Shown here: positions 49,359 through 57,969 of the stretch, piece by piece
How the letters are laid out: each line of letters starts with the position of its first letter
Position numbering within the stretch: position 1 is the stretch's first letter
Made by a program: the position numbers and the translations under genes
Notes under the pieces: model-generated
What the model saw: the letters and a program-made list of their open reading frames with translations, nothing else
What the model was told of the DNA's origin: nothing
Database searches by the model: none
DNA from: Kitasatospora sp. NBC_00240
GTDB lineage: Bacteria > Actinomycetota > Actinomycetes > Streptomycetales > Streptomycetaceae
Direction of reading: 5' to 3'
Assembly (NCBI RefSeq): GCF_026342405.1
Contig: NZ_JAPEMU010000001.1
Coordinates: 7,874,001 to 7,938,000, forward strand
DNA: 64,000 bases

Positions 49359-51155
49359 ATGAGCGTCACGGGCCCGGTCCGTCCCGCCGTCCTCGGGCGT
49401 TCCCGGCCCCTCCCCCTCGTGCGGGCGTGGCGCCACCCGGTGACCGCGGCCACCGCGCTCGCCCTCCTCCTGCACGGGATCTGGGCGCTCTTCCTGGCGC
49501 ACGACGCCGGTGACCTGGCGGCCCAGTACGCCTGGACGGACTTCGCCCGGCAGCACCCGGCCGCCGCGTACAACCTGTCCTGGTACGGCGGGATGCACAC
49601 CGCCTCGTACAGCATGATCTCGCCGTACCTGATGGGCTGGCTCGGCGTCCGCACGGCGGGCGTGGTCGCCGGCACGGCGGCGGCGGCGATCACCGCCCGG
49701 CTGCTGATCCACGCGCGGGTCGCCCGGCCGCTGCTCCCCGCGCTCTGGACGGCGGTGGCGCTCTGGTGCAACGTCGCGTCGGGCCGGGTCACCTTCGCGA
49801 TCGGCGTGGCCTTCGGACTGGCGGCCCTGGTGCCGCTCTTCCCGGCCGCCGACCTCGGCGCCGCGACGGCGCCGGGCGCCGGGCCGGCCGCGCGCCGGGT
49901 CCGGGCGGGGTCCGTGCTCGCGCTGGCGGCGGCCGCCACGATAGGAAGCCCGCTGGCGGGCCTGTTCCTCGGGGTGGTCGCCACCGCGCTGCTCCTCACC
50001 GGCCGCGGCCGGGACGCCTGCCTGCTCGCCGCCGGCCCGGCCACGGTGCTCGTGGTGAGCGCGTTGCTCTTCCCCTTCGAGGGCGAGCAGCCCTTCGACT
50101 GGTACGTCGCGGTGGTGCTGGTCGCCTCGGCGGCGGCGGTGCGGCTGTGCGCCCCGCCGCACTGGCGGACCGTCCGGGCGGGCGCGCCGGTGTACGCGGC
50201 CGGAGTGGCCCTCACCTGGGCGGTGCCCTCGCCGGTCGGCAGCAACGTGGAGCGGTTGACGCTGCTCTTCGGGGGGACGGTGCTGCTGGCCGCCGCCCTC
50301 GGGTGCACCGCGGGGCGCCCCGGCCCGGCCGGTGCGGGGCGCACGGGCGGGCGGCGTGCCGGTGTACGCGGCCGGCGTGGCCCTCGTCAACGCCCCGGTC
50401 CGGCGGGTCCGGTCGGTCCGGCCGGTGCGCCCCGCCGGGGCCTCGCGGCGGGCGCCGCCTTCCTTGCGGTGGCGGGCTGGCAGCTCGGCAAGCCCGCCGG
50501 CGACCTCGTCACCTCGGTGCCGGTGTCGGCGACGGCCCGGGACACGGCGCCGCTGATCGCCGAACTGCGCCGGATCGGCGCCGACCGGGGCAGGGTGGAG
50601 GTGGTGCCGCTCCGCACCCACCTGGAGGCCTCGGGGTTCGCGCCGTACGTCAACCTCGCCCGGGGCTGGAACCGGCAGGCCGACGTCTCCCGCAACCCGC
50701 TCTTCTACACCGGCACCCTGACCGCGGACGCCTACCGCGACTGGCTCCGGCACTGGGGCGTCGGCTACGTGGTGCTGCCCGTCGACCCGCCGGACGACGC
50801 GGCCGTCGACGAGGCCCGGATCGTGGCGGCCGGGCACCCCTGGCTCAGCCCGGTCTGGCAGGACGCCCGGTGGCGGCTGTTCCGGGTCGCCGGCAGCCCG
50901 CCGCTGGCCGATCCGCCCGCGACGGTGCGGAAGGCCGGGCCCGCCGCTCTCACGGTGGACGTGGCCGGCGCCGGCCCGGTGCTGCTGCGCGTCCCCTGGT
51001 CGCCCTGGCTGGGCGTGGTGGGCCCGGCGGGCGGCGGCCGCGGATGCCTGGCCGAGGCCGGCGAGTGGACCATGCTGTACGCGCCGGGCCCGGGCACCTA
51101 CCGGGTGGCCGGCCGGTACGGGCTGCCGCGCGGCAACCGCTGCCCGGCGGCCTGA
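49359..51155 (+). CDS. Large integral membrane protein, glycosyltransferase-like
   Basis: A 598-residue protein. The N-terminal half has about nine hydrophobic helices, with an extracytoplasmic loop containing LSWYGGMHTASYSMISPYLMGW. The C-terminal 200 residues are soluble (AELRRIGADRGRVEVVPL, NRQADVSRNPLFYTG, YRDWLRHWGVGYVVLPVD). That layout resembles polytopic GT-C-type transferases of streptomycetes, though catalytic motifs are not clear to me. Residues 320-365 are an Arg/Gly/Pro-rich stretch caused by an out-of-frame duplication (copy at 50358-50385). AAAGGA precedes ATG 49359. Confidence 0.75.
   Translation: MSVTGPVRPAVLGRSRPLPLVRAWRHPVTAATALALLLHGIWALFLAHDAGDLAAQYAWTDFARQHPAAAYNLSWYGGMHTASYSMISPYLMGWLGVRTAGVVAGTAAAAITARLLIHARVARPLLPALWTAVALWCNVASGRVTFAIGVAFGLAALVPLFPAADLGAATAPGAGPAARRVRAGSVLALAAAATIGSPLAGLFLGVVATALLLTGRGRDACLLAAGPATVLVVSALLFPFEGEQPFDWYVAVVLVASAAAVRLCAPPHWRTVRAGAPVYAAGVALTWAVPSPVGSNVERLTLLFGGTVLLAAALGCTAGRPGPAGAGRTGGRRAGVRGRRGPRQRPGPAGPVGPAGAPRRGLAAGAAFLAVAGWQLGKPAGDLVTSVPVSATARDTAPLIAELRRIGADRGRVEVVPLRTHLEASGFAPYVNLARGWNRQADVSRNPLFYTGTLTADAYRDWLRHWGVGYVVLPVDPPDDAAVDEARIVAAGHPWLSPVWQDARWRLFRVAGSPPLADPPATVRKAGPAALTVDVAGAGPVLLRVPWSPWLGVVGPAGGGRGCLAEAGEWTMLYAPGPGTYRVAGRYGLPRGNRCPAA
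50186..50385 (+). repeat. Intragenic 28-bp direct repeat in different frames
   Basis: GCCGGTGTACGCGGCCGG followed by GTGGCCCTC occurs at 50186-50213 and 50358-50385 with one mismatch. The first copy is in frame with a membrane helix (PVYAAGVAL). The second is in another phase, so it gives an Arg-rich loop. A third frame around the second copy would read VPVYAAGVAL again, which hints at a frameshift. Confidence 0.8.
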
Positions 51156-51194
51156 AGCCCGGGCTCCCGCGGAGGATGGCCGGCCGGGGCGGTT

Positions 51195-52178
51195 TCAGAG
51201 GTAGTCCTCCAGCCGGCCCAGCGCGTAGCCCTGGGCGGTCACCGTGTTGAGCACCTGGCGGAGCATGTCGGGCATGGTGCCCTTCCAGAGGGTGGGGCCG
51301 CGGAAGTGGGTCAGGATGATGTCGCCCGGATGCAGCCGCTGGTCGGCGTAGCGCCACTCCATGTGGTCGGCGAACGCCTCCTCGTTCCACAGCGCGGCGG
51401 CCTCGATGCCGCAGGAGGCCGCGGCCTTCAGGGTGTCCTCGTTGTACTCGCCGTACGGCGGCCGGAAGAGCCGGGGGCGGACGCCGATCTCGCGCTCGGT
51501 CTCGTCCTGCTGCCCGCAGATCTCCTGGCGCTGCTGGTCGTACGTCAGTTTCCGCAGGTCCCGGTGGTTGATCGTGTGGTTCTGGATGCTGTCGCCCTGC
51601 TCGGCCAGGCCGCGGAAGTAGCCGTAGTCCGGGCGGGCCAGGTACCCGCTGACGAAGGCGGTGAAGGGGACCTCGAGTTCGCGGGTCATCCGGGCGAACT
51701 CCGGGTCCTTCTCGGCGCCGTCGTCCACGGTCAGGAAGACGACCTTCTCGCCCGTCGGGACCCGGGCCACCACCGGCGGCAGCCCGGGGCGGAGGGTCAC
51801 GCCCTGGACGGCCCGCAGTTCCGGGGCGTCGGCGGGCGGTTCCGGCGCGGGGATCGGCGGGGCGTCGAGCCCCCAGGCGCGGGCGGTCGCCAAGGCCTGC
51901 CGGGCGGTCGCCTCGCGCAGGGCCGCCGCGTCGGCGCTGTTGTGTTCCTGGCTGCGCGCGGCACCGGGCAGGACGACGGGTGCGGCGGGCGGCATGGCGA
52001 CCCGGTCGGCGGTGCCGCCGGGCGACTGCGGCCCGGCGGGGGAGCGCGGGGCAGCCGCACGCGGGGGAGTGATCTGGCCGGTGCACCCGGCTATGACCGT
52101 CGACAGGCAGAGCAGGACAGCCGTACGGGACGAGGATCCCAAGCTCTGACCGGACCGATAATGTGAAGAATGCCGCAT
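51195..52178 (-). CDS. Polysaccharide deacetylase lipoprotein (NodB-like)
   Basis: A 327-residue lipoprotein. The signal (TAVLLCLSTVIAGC) ends in a lipobox Cys near residue 32, then a Pro/Ala-rich linker. The NodB-homology domain starts at VVFLTVDDGAEKDP (Asp pair of motif 1, near 148), with HTINHRDL (motif 2 His, near 200), RPPYGEYNE (motif 3) and ILTHFRGPTLWKG (near 290). It deacetylates a cell-wall or extracellular polymer such as chitin or peptidoglycan at the outer face of the membrane. ATG 52178 fits the signal. The frame runs further upstream without homology. Confidence 0.9.
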   Translation of the reverse strand: MRHSSHYRSGQSLGSSSRTAVLLCLSTVIAGCTGQITPPRAAAPRSPAGPQSPGGTADRVAMPPAAPVVLPGAARSQEHNSADAAALREATARQALATARAWGLDAPPIPAPEPPADAPELRAVQGVTLRPGLPPVVARVPTGEKVVFLTVDDGAEKDPEFARMTRELEVPFTAFVSGYLARPDYGYFRGLAEQGDSIQNHTINHRDLRKLTYDQQRQEICGQQDETEREIGVRPRLFRPPYGEYNEDTLKAAASCGIEAAALWNEEAFADHMEWRYADQRLHPGDIILTHFRGPTLWKGTMPDMLRQVLNTVTAQGYALGRLEDYL

Positions 52179-52342
52179 GGATCCACTGATCCCCCAGGCC
52201 GCGGCCCGGCCAATCCCGCCGTCACCCGACCGGCCGTCGGCCGAACAGGGCACCCGGGTCGGTGACTCGTCCCCGACCGGCCGTCAGCCCGCCCGGGCCG
52301 TCGAACCGGGGTGGGGGCGCTCCGCGCACGCGGACCGCGCCG

Positions 52343-52732
52343 TCAGGGCGTCGGACCGGCCTGAGCCCACACCACCTCGCCGCCCTCCAACGCGGTGCAG
52401 ACCGCACCGTGCGGCGTGAACACGTTCCACGGCGCCCGGCGGGCATCCGGCGGGACGGACAGCGTGTGGCCGGAGTCGAAGGCCAGCTCCAGGCCGCCCG
52501 CCATGGTCACCCGTGCCGTGCCGACCGTCCGCCCGACCAGCTCCAGCAGCGCCTCGGAGGGCTCGAAGGTGAGATCCGGGTAGAAGTGCTCGACCTCCGA
52601 GGGACCGGCGAGGCGGAACTCGTTCTCCACCCGCACGGTGACCGGCCCGTCGAGCGCGATGTCCAGCTGGAACCCGCCCTTGACCGATTCCACCCGGTGG
52701 CCGGCCAGGACGTTCGCGATCAAGTTCTGCAT
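52343..52732 (-). CDS. Hypothetical protein, DUF6188-like
   Basis: A 129-residue protein rich in beta strands. QLDIALDGPVTVRVENEFRL is followed by VEHFYPDLTFEPSEALLELVGRTVGTARVTMAGGLELAFDSGHTLSVP. The closing PHGAVCTALEGGEVVWA completes a small beta-barrel-like pattern seen in short actinomycete proteins grouped as DUF6188. Function unknown; no signal peptide. It is read toward the deacetylase. The ATG at 52732 fits the domain start. It lacks a strong ribosome binding site. Confidence 0.65.
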   Translation of the reverse strand: MQNLIANVLAGHRVESVKGGFQLDIALDGPVTVRVENEFRLAGPSEVEHFYPDLTFEPSEALLELVGRTVGTARVTMAGGLELAFDSGHTLSVPPDARRAPWNVFTPHGAVCTALEGGEVVWAQAGPTP

Positions 52733-52919
52733 GACCCCAGTGTGGACCAGCCGCGCCCGTACGCCCCGCCCGGCGGGCGCAGACCGGCCAACCTCCGAAC
52801 ACCCGGGTCCGACCGGCGCGGGCCGGGCCGGTTCACCGCCGCACCCACACCGTCCGCCGGGACCGGCCCGCAGGCCCGCGAACCGCCCGCCGCCCCTGGA
52901 CGGACCCTCCACCCGCCCG

Positions 52920-53849
52920 CTACGGCAGTCCCGCCAGCGCCGCCGAGGCCGCCCCGGCCATCTGCTCGTCCAGCCTCGCCGTCGCGCCCCGCAGCCGCCC
53001 CCGTGCCTCGGTGACGGCCAGGGCGACCAGTCCGGGAAGCAGATCGGTGCTGCGCTCGGCGACCCAGCTGGTGCCCCGGGTGGCCATCCACCAGAGGTCC
53101 GCCGCCCGGCCCGGCCCGGCTGCGGCGGGCGCGGCGGCCGGCGCCGGACCGAGCCGGTGGCCGGCCTCGGCGAGCCGGGCGTGGAAGCCGCGCGCGATCA
53201 GGTGGTGGCCGGTCGCGCTCGGGTGCAGGCGGTCCACGCTGAGCAGGTCGCGGTCGGCCGTCCAGGGCAGCTCGGTGAGGTGCAGGTGAACGGTCCGGTG
53301 GCGTAGCGACAGCGCGTGCACCACGGTGTTCACCGCCCGCATCCGCCGAGCCAGCGGGCGGGCCAGCGGCCCCGGCAGTCGCAGCAGCAGCCCCGGATCG
53401 GGCAGGCAGGCGGTCAGCAGCTGCGTACCCTCCCCGGCCAGGGCGCCCAGCGCGGTGTCCAGCTCCCGGGCGGTGTGCCGGATGTCGAAACCGCTCCGCA
53501 GGGTGTCGTTCCCGCCGACCACGACGGCGGCCAGCCGCGGGCGCAGCGCCAGCGCGGCGGGCAGCTGCGCCGCCGTCAGGTCGTGGCTGAGCGCGCCGCT
53601 GCGGGCCAGGTTGTGGAAGTCGACGCCGGCCGCGTCCTCGCTGAGCGCGCCCGCCAGCAGGGCGGCCCAGCCCCGCCAGCCGCCCGGGACCGGGTCGCCG
53701 ACGCCCTCGGTGAGGGAGTCCCCGAGGGCGGCGAACCGCAGCGGCGCGGTCTGCGGCGCCGCGGCCGGGACGGGCCCCGGCGGTACCACCGTCAGGCCCG
53801 GCCCCCGCGGCTCCGGCTCCCGCACGGCGGCCGCCCCGCCGGGGTTCAT
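52920..53849 (-). CDS. SGNH/GDSL hydrolase
   Basis: A 309-residue hydrolase. FAALGDSLTEGVGDP holds the catalytic Ser (block I, near 44), NLARSGALSHD block II, VVVGGNDTL (Gly-Asn, block III), and SVDRLHPSATGHHLIARGF supplies Asp and His (block V, near 225). The N-terminal 38 residues are Pro-rich without a signal peptide. It is the last gene of a GT4/GT4/SGNH operon with ATGA overlaps, so it may deacylate or acetylate a glycolipid made by those enzymes. Confidence 0.88.
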   Translation of the reverse strand: MNPGGAAAVREPEPRGPGLTVVPPGPVPAAAPQTAPLRFAALGDSLTEGVGDPVPGGWRGWAALLAGALSEDAAGVDFHNLARSGALSHDLTAAQLPAALALRPRLAAVVVGGNDTLRSGFDIRHTARELDTALGALAGEGTQLLTACLPDPGLLLRLPGPLARPLARRMRAVNTVVHALSLRHRTVHLHLTELPWTADRDLLSVDRLHPSATGHHLIARGFHARLAEAGHRLGPAPAAAPAAAGPGRAADLWWMATRGTSWVAERSTDLLPGLVALAVTEARGRLRGATARLDEQMAGAASAALAGLP

Positions 53850-55036
53850 CGCGTTCCCCCCGGGACCCCGACCGCCGTCCCGCCGGCGGGCGCCGCCCCG
53901 ACCGTGCCGGTGCCGTGCGCGGCCAGGAACCCGGCGACGGCGGCCGGCCAGCCGTACTCCTCGGCCACGGCCCGGGCGACGGCCCGCCGTTCCTGCTCCG
54001 GCCGGTCGAGCAACTCCCGGACGGCGTCCGCGAAAGCCGTGCCGGTGTCGTCGGCGAAGGTGCCCGCCGGGCCGACGATCGAGGGCAGCGCCGAGTGCCG
54101 GCTCACCGCGACCGGGGTCCCGCAGGCGAGGGCCTCCAGCGCGGCCAGCCCGAAGGTCTCCACCGGGCCGGGGGCGAGCACCACATCGGCACAGGCCAGC
54201 AGCTCCGCGACGGCCTCCCGCCCGTCGAGGTGCCCGAGGAAGCGCACCGGCAGCCGCTGCTTGCGGGCGCGTGCGGCCAGCCGCGGCAGCAGCGGTCCGG
54301 TGCCGGCCACCGTCAGCACGGCGGGCGTGCCGCGCCGCCGCAGCTCCGCCAGCGCGTCCAGGGCGCGCTCCGGCCGCTTCTCCGCCGACAGCCGGGAGCA
54401 GAGCACCAGCAGAACCTGTCCGCGCCCGGCGTACCGGGCCCTGGTCTGCTCCCGCGACAGGGTGAAGCGGTCCGGGCGGAGCCGGGCCAGGTCCACCCCC
54501 AGCGGCGCCCGGACCACCCGGGCGGCGCCGATCCGGCGGAACTCGCCCGCCGCCCAGTCGGTGGTGCAGATCACCGTGTCGTAGCCCCGCACCGTACGGG
54601 AGTTGAGCCGGTCGGCGAGGGTCCGCGCGACCGGCGCCGGGAGGCCCCACGTCCCCAGCAGACCGGTCGCGCTCTCGTGCGAGACCATCGCCGAGCGGAT
54701 CCCGGCGCGCCGCGCCCAGGCGCCGGTCCAGCGCAGCGTGGTGCGGTCCGACACCTCCAGCCGGTCGGGCGCCAGTGACTCCAGGGCCCGGGTGACGGCC
54801 CGTCGGTCGGTCAGCACCCGGTACCCGCCGCTGCCGGGGAGGACCGGGCCGGGCAGGGTGATCACCAGGCCCTGCCCGGTGTGTTCCTCCCGCCGCCGGG
54901 GGCCGGGCACGATCAGCACCGGCTCGTGGCCGGCGGCCAGGTAGCCGGCGCCGAGGTGGCGCAGTGCGGTGCGCAGGCCGCCGGAGACCGGCGTGACGAA
55001 GTTGGCCAGCCGGACGATCCGCAGCGGGGCGTTCAT
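53846..55036 (-). CDS. GT4-family glycosyltransferase 2
   Basis: A 396-residue GT-B fold glycosyltransferase. RIVRLANFVTPVSGGLRTALRHLG has the N-terminal Gly-Gly loop, YDTVICTTDWAAGEFRRIG is at the domain junction, and VLLVLCSRLSAEKRPERALDAL and the nucleotide-sugar EX7E-like region PVETFGLAALEALACGTPVAV (near 300) complete it. It resembles glycosyltransferases making mannosylated glycolipids. Its ATG overlaps the upstream GT gene stop and its own stop overlaps the SGNH start. Confidence 0.9.
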   Translation of the reverse strand: MNAPLRIVRLANFVTPVSGGLRTALRHLGAGYLAAGHEPVLIVPGPRRREEHTGQGLVITLPGPVLPGSGGYRVLTDRRAVTRALESLAPDRLEVSDRTTLRWTGAWARRAGIRSAMVSHESATGLLGTWGLPAPVARTLADRLNSRTVRGYDTVICTTDWAAGEFRRIGAARVVRAPLGVDLARLRPDRFTLSREQTRARYAGRGQVLLVLCSRLSAEKRPERALDALAELRRRGTPAVLTVAGTGPLLPRLAARARKQRLPVRFLGHLDGREAVAELLACADVVLAPGPVETFGLAALEALACGTPVAVSRHSALPSIVGPAGTFADDTGTAFADAVRELLDRPEQERRAVARAVAEEYGWPAAVAGFLAAHGTGTVGAAPAGGTAVGVPGGTR

Positions 55037-56352
55037 GCCGGCTGCCCCTCGACGACCACGGGCACCGGGGCGGCCGCGTCCTCGCCCACCACCGCGGACG
55101 GCCGGTCCGGCAACCCGGCGGCCGGGACGGGCGCGGATCCGACGTCGACCGTGCCCACGCCCAGGCCCGTGTCCAAGCCCGTGCCCAGGCCGCCGCCCGT
55201 GCTCCCGCTCGCGCCGCGGTGCTCGGCGAGCACCTCCTCGTAGTGCCGGAGCAGCAGGTCCCCGACCGACTCCCAGGTGCGCGCCGTCACGTCGGCCCGC
55301 CCGGCCCGCCCGTACGCGGCGCGCAGCTCCGGGTCGGCGGCCAGCGCGGCCACCGCGGCCGTGACGGCCCGGCCGTCCCGGGGCGGGACCAGCAGCCCGG
55401 TGCGGTGGTGCCCGACCAGGTCCAGCGGACCGCCGGCGGCCGGGCCGACCACCGGGAGGCCGCTGGCCATCGCCTCCTGGATGGTCTGGCAGAAGGTCTC
55501 CAGCGGGCCGGTGTGCACGAACAGGTCGAGGCTGGCGAAGCAACGGGCCAGCTCGGCGCCGGTCTTGCGGCCCAGGAACACCGCACCCGGCATGGCGGCG
55601 CGCAGCGCCGGGCCGGACGGGCCGTCGCCGATCACCACCACCCGCACGCCCGGCAGCGCGGATGCGCCGGCCAGCAGGTCCACCCGCTTCTCGGGCGCGA
55701 GCCGCCCGACGTACCCGACGAGCACCTCCCCGCCGGGGGCCAGTGCCCGGTGCAGGGTCTCGTCCCGGTGCCGGGGGTGGAAGCGCACCGAGTCGACGCC
55801 GCGCGGCCAGAGCTGCACCCGGGGCACGCCGTGCGCGGTGAGGTCCTGGGCGGCGGGGGTGGACGGCGCCAGGGTGCGGGTGGCGGCCCGGTGGATCGTC
55901 CTGATCCGGTGCCAGGCGGCCGCCTCGCCGAGCCCGCGGCCGGCCCGGTAGGCGTGCGCGTACCCGGCGAGGTCGGTCTGGTAGACGGCGACGGCCGGCA
56001 GTCCGAGCGAGGTGGCCACCTCCATGCCGCGCGCCCCGAGCACGAAGGGGCCGGCCAGGTGGACGAGGTCGGGCCGGTGCCCGGAGATCGCGGCGGCGAG
56101 CTGCCGGCTGGGCAGCGCGATCCGCACCTGCGGGTATCCGGGCAGCGGGAGGGAGGGGATCCGGACGACGGGGATGGGGGTGGCGTCCGGGCCGAAGGAG
56201 TGTGGCGGGCAGTGCGCGCCACGGGCCGGGGCCGGAGTGATGACCAGGGGTTGGTGGCCGCGCCGGACAAGGTGTTCGGCCGTCCGCAGCACGCTGTGGG
56301 CAACGCCGTTGACCTCGGGCGGGAAGGATTCGGTGACGATGGCGACACGCAT
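55033..56352 (-). CDS. GT4-family glycosyltransferase 1 (MgtA/PimB-like)
   Basis: A 439-residue GT-B transferase. It opens VAIVTESFPPEVNGVAHSVLRTAEHL (the conserved N-terminal loop with Asn-Gly-Val). PDLVHLAGPFVLG is followed by VAVYQTDLAGYAHAYR, YVGRLAPEKRVDLL (near 235), and the EX7E element TGPLETFCQTIQEAMASGLPVVGP (near 310). The pattern matches actinobacterial alpha-mannosyltransferases such as MgtA and PimB-type enzymes. The C-terminal 60 residues are a Gly/Pro-rich tail. GGAGAG supports ATG 56352. Confidence 0.9.
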   Translation of the reverse strand: MRVAIVTESFPPEVNGVAHSVLRTAEHLVRRGHQPLVITPAPARGAHCPPHSFGPDATPIPVVRIPSLPLPGYPQVRIALPSRQLAAAISGHRPDLVHLAGPFVLGARGMEVATSLGLPAVAVYQTDLAGYAHAYRAGRGLGEAAAWHRIRTIHRAATRTLAPSTPAAQDLTAHGVPRVQLWPRGVDSVRFHPRHRDETLHRALAPGGEVLVGYVGRLAPEKRVDLLAGASALPGVRVVVIGDGPSGPALRAAMPGAVFLGRKTGAELARCFASLDLFVHTGPLETFCQTIQEAMASGLPVVGPAAGGPLDLVGHHRTGLLVPPRDGRAVTAAVAALAADPELRAAYGRAGRADVTARTWESVGDLLLRHYEEVLAEHRGASGSTGGGLGTGLDTGLGVGTVDVGSAPVPAAGLPDRPSAVVGEDAAAPVPVVVEGQPA

Positions 56353-56433
56353 GCCATCGTTCTCTCCGCGCCCGGCGTGCGGGCGGCCAAAGGGATATGT
56401 CGAACAGACGAACGCATGTCGGCGAACGTGAAA

Positions 56434-56473
56434 CACCCGGGCCGGCCACCGCGTACGGTGGCCGGCCCGGGTG
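56434..56473 (-). terminator. Terminator of YegP-like gene
   Basis: A perfect 18-bp stem (arms 56434-56451 and 56456-56473, opening CACCCGGGCCGGCCACCG) with loop CGTA. It begins 10 bases past the stop of the DUF1508 gene. Confidence 0.75.
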
Positions 56474-56482
56474 GGCGCGGGG

Positions 56483-56674
56483 TCAGGCCGAGCTGGCGGC
56501 GCCTTCCTTGAGCTCCGCGTACGGCGCGAGCTTGCGGATCGACTCGATGCTCTTCATGCAGTCGTCCCGCGTCTCGTACGCCTCACCCGTCACGACGACC
56601 GATCCGTTGCTCGCCTTGAGCCGGAACCGGTGCATGCCGCTCTCGTCGGTGTAGACCTCGAACTTTCCTGCCAT
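56483..56674 (-). CDS. YegP (DUF1508) family protein
   Basis: A 63-residue protein of the YegP/DUF1508 family. GKFEVYTDESGMHRFRLKASNG is the diagnostic strand pair, GEAYETRDDCMKSIESIRKLAP the following helix. Members have one or two copies of this motif, and this has one. Function unknown; often stress-related in annotations. ATG 56674 has AGAGGTG at moderate distance. A GTG four codons upstream is possible. Confidence 0.88.
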   Translation of the reverse strand: MAGKFEVYTDESGMHRFRLKASNGSVVVTGEAYETRDDCMKSIESIRKLAPYAELKEGAASSA

Positions 56675-56821
56675 GGGAGTGTTCACCTCTCGTCGGTAGC
56701 CCCCCAGCGAAACCTAGGCCGGGCTCCGGTGCGCCGCATCCCGGGTTCGGTCGGACGGGTGCCCGGACGGCTGCGGTCGCCGGTGCGGCGGGCGCCGCCC
56801 GCCGAGAGGTGCCCCGGCCGG

Positions 56822-57808
56822 TCAGCCGGCGCTGAGCGGGTAGTGGTCGGAGAGGTCGGTGTAGGTGTAGCTGGTGCCCCAGCTGCTGACCGTCCAGGGC
56901 GAGCTGTGCGTGTGCAGGACTTCGTTGTGCCAGCCGGCCGGCCGGGCGTGGTCGGCGCGGTAGAGGACGTAGTCGAGGTCTTCCTTCGGCTCGCCGGGGT
57001 AGCGGTAGGCCGCGATCGAGTTGTCGACGGTGTCGAAGGAGTTGGCCCAGCCGGTGCGGCTGTCGGCGGGCGCCAGGTTGGCGTTGGTCAGCAGCGAGGG
57101 GTACTCGGTGCCGTGCGAGTCGATGTTGAGGTCGCCGGCGATCAGCACCGGCTCGGCCGCCGGGATGTTCTTGCCGTCGACGAAGGAGCGCATCGCACGC
57201 AGCTGCGCCGCCCGGACGGTGGCCGGCTGGCCGGCCGAGCAGCCGGTGTCGGTGGACTGCAGGTGGGTGCCGATCACGTGGGTGCGCAGGCCGTTGACGT
57301 TCAGCACGGCGTAGACGAAGCCCTTGTTCGACCACCAGTCCGAGCCGCACGCGTCCTTGAAGACGTACTGCTCCTTGTGCAGGATCGGCCACTTGCTGAG
57401 CAGGGTGACCCCGCCGTCCTCGGGCGTGGTGGAGCTGTAGCTGCCGGAGGTGGCGTCCCAGCCGGAGGTCGAGCGGCCGACCACGGGCGTGTGGTACGGG
57501 TAGGCCGTCGAGGCCTGGGCGGTCAGCGCGTCGGAGGCGGCGTTGTCGAAGGCCTCCTGGAGCACCACCACGTCGTGGCCCTGGAAGAAGTCGGCCGAGG
57601 CGATGGCCTGCGCCCGGTGGTCCTGGCCCCAGTTCGGGTACAGGTTCTTGCTCATCAGGAAGACGTTGTACGTCAGCACGTTGAGCGCGGGGACCGGCGC
57701 GGGCGCCGCCGCCTGCGCCGGGGCGGCGCTCAGCGGGGCGATCAGGGCGGCGGCGACCGCGCAGGCGGCGGCGAGGCGCGGGGTACGACGGAGGGTGGGG
57801 AACGGCAT
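56822..57808 (-). CDS. Secreted sphingomyelinase C-like phosphodiesterase
   Basis: A 328-residue exoenzyme with a Sec signal (LAAACAVAAALIAPLSAAPAQA, cleavage near 34). The DNase I-like fold is complete: LNVLTYNVFLM (metal Asn), VVLQEAFDN (Glu), THLQSTDTGC, VLIAGDLNID (Asp-x-Asn), LDYVLYR and SDHYPL (Asp-His). It lies in the neutral sphingomyelinase C branch because of YNVFLM and the TDTGCSAGQPATVRAAQ region. It probably cleaves sphingomyelin or another phosphodiester outside the cell. GGAGCACTG before ATG 57808 supports the start. Confidence 0.9.
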   Translation of the reverse strand: MPFPTLRRTPRLAAACAVAAALIAPLSAAPAQAAAPAPVPALNVLTYNVFLMSKNLYPNWGQDHRAQAIASADFFQGHDVVVLQEAFDNAASDALTAQASTAYPYHTPVVGRSTSGWDATSGSYSSTTPEDGGVTLLSKWPILHKEQYVFKDACGSDWWSNKGFVYAVLNVNGLRTHVIGTHLQSTDTGCSAGQPATVRAAQLRAMRSFVDGKNIPAAEPVLIAGDLNIDSHGTEYPSLLTNANLAPADSRTGWANSFDTVDNSIAAYRYPGEPKEDLDYVLYRADHARPAGWHNEVLHTHSSPWTVSSWGTSYTYTDLSDHYPLSAG

Positions 57809-57969
57809 CAGTGCTCCGCGAAGAAGTGTCCTGAACCCGTCAAGCGGCGGGCTGTCGGGCAGTCTTCGCCCCGCGGGTCACGCCCGGCAAGACATCGGAC
57901 GATCGTTGTGTGAACTCGTCCGAAACTTGTCTGGCCAACCTGATCGGAAGAAGCGCGCGGCGGCCGGGT

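Noticed and set aside
55037..56449. Upstream extension of the second GT4 frame through the first GT4 gene
   Set aside because: The extension is antiphase to a complete GT4 gene and Arg-rich. The start at 55036 is coupled by ATGA.
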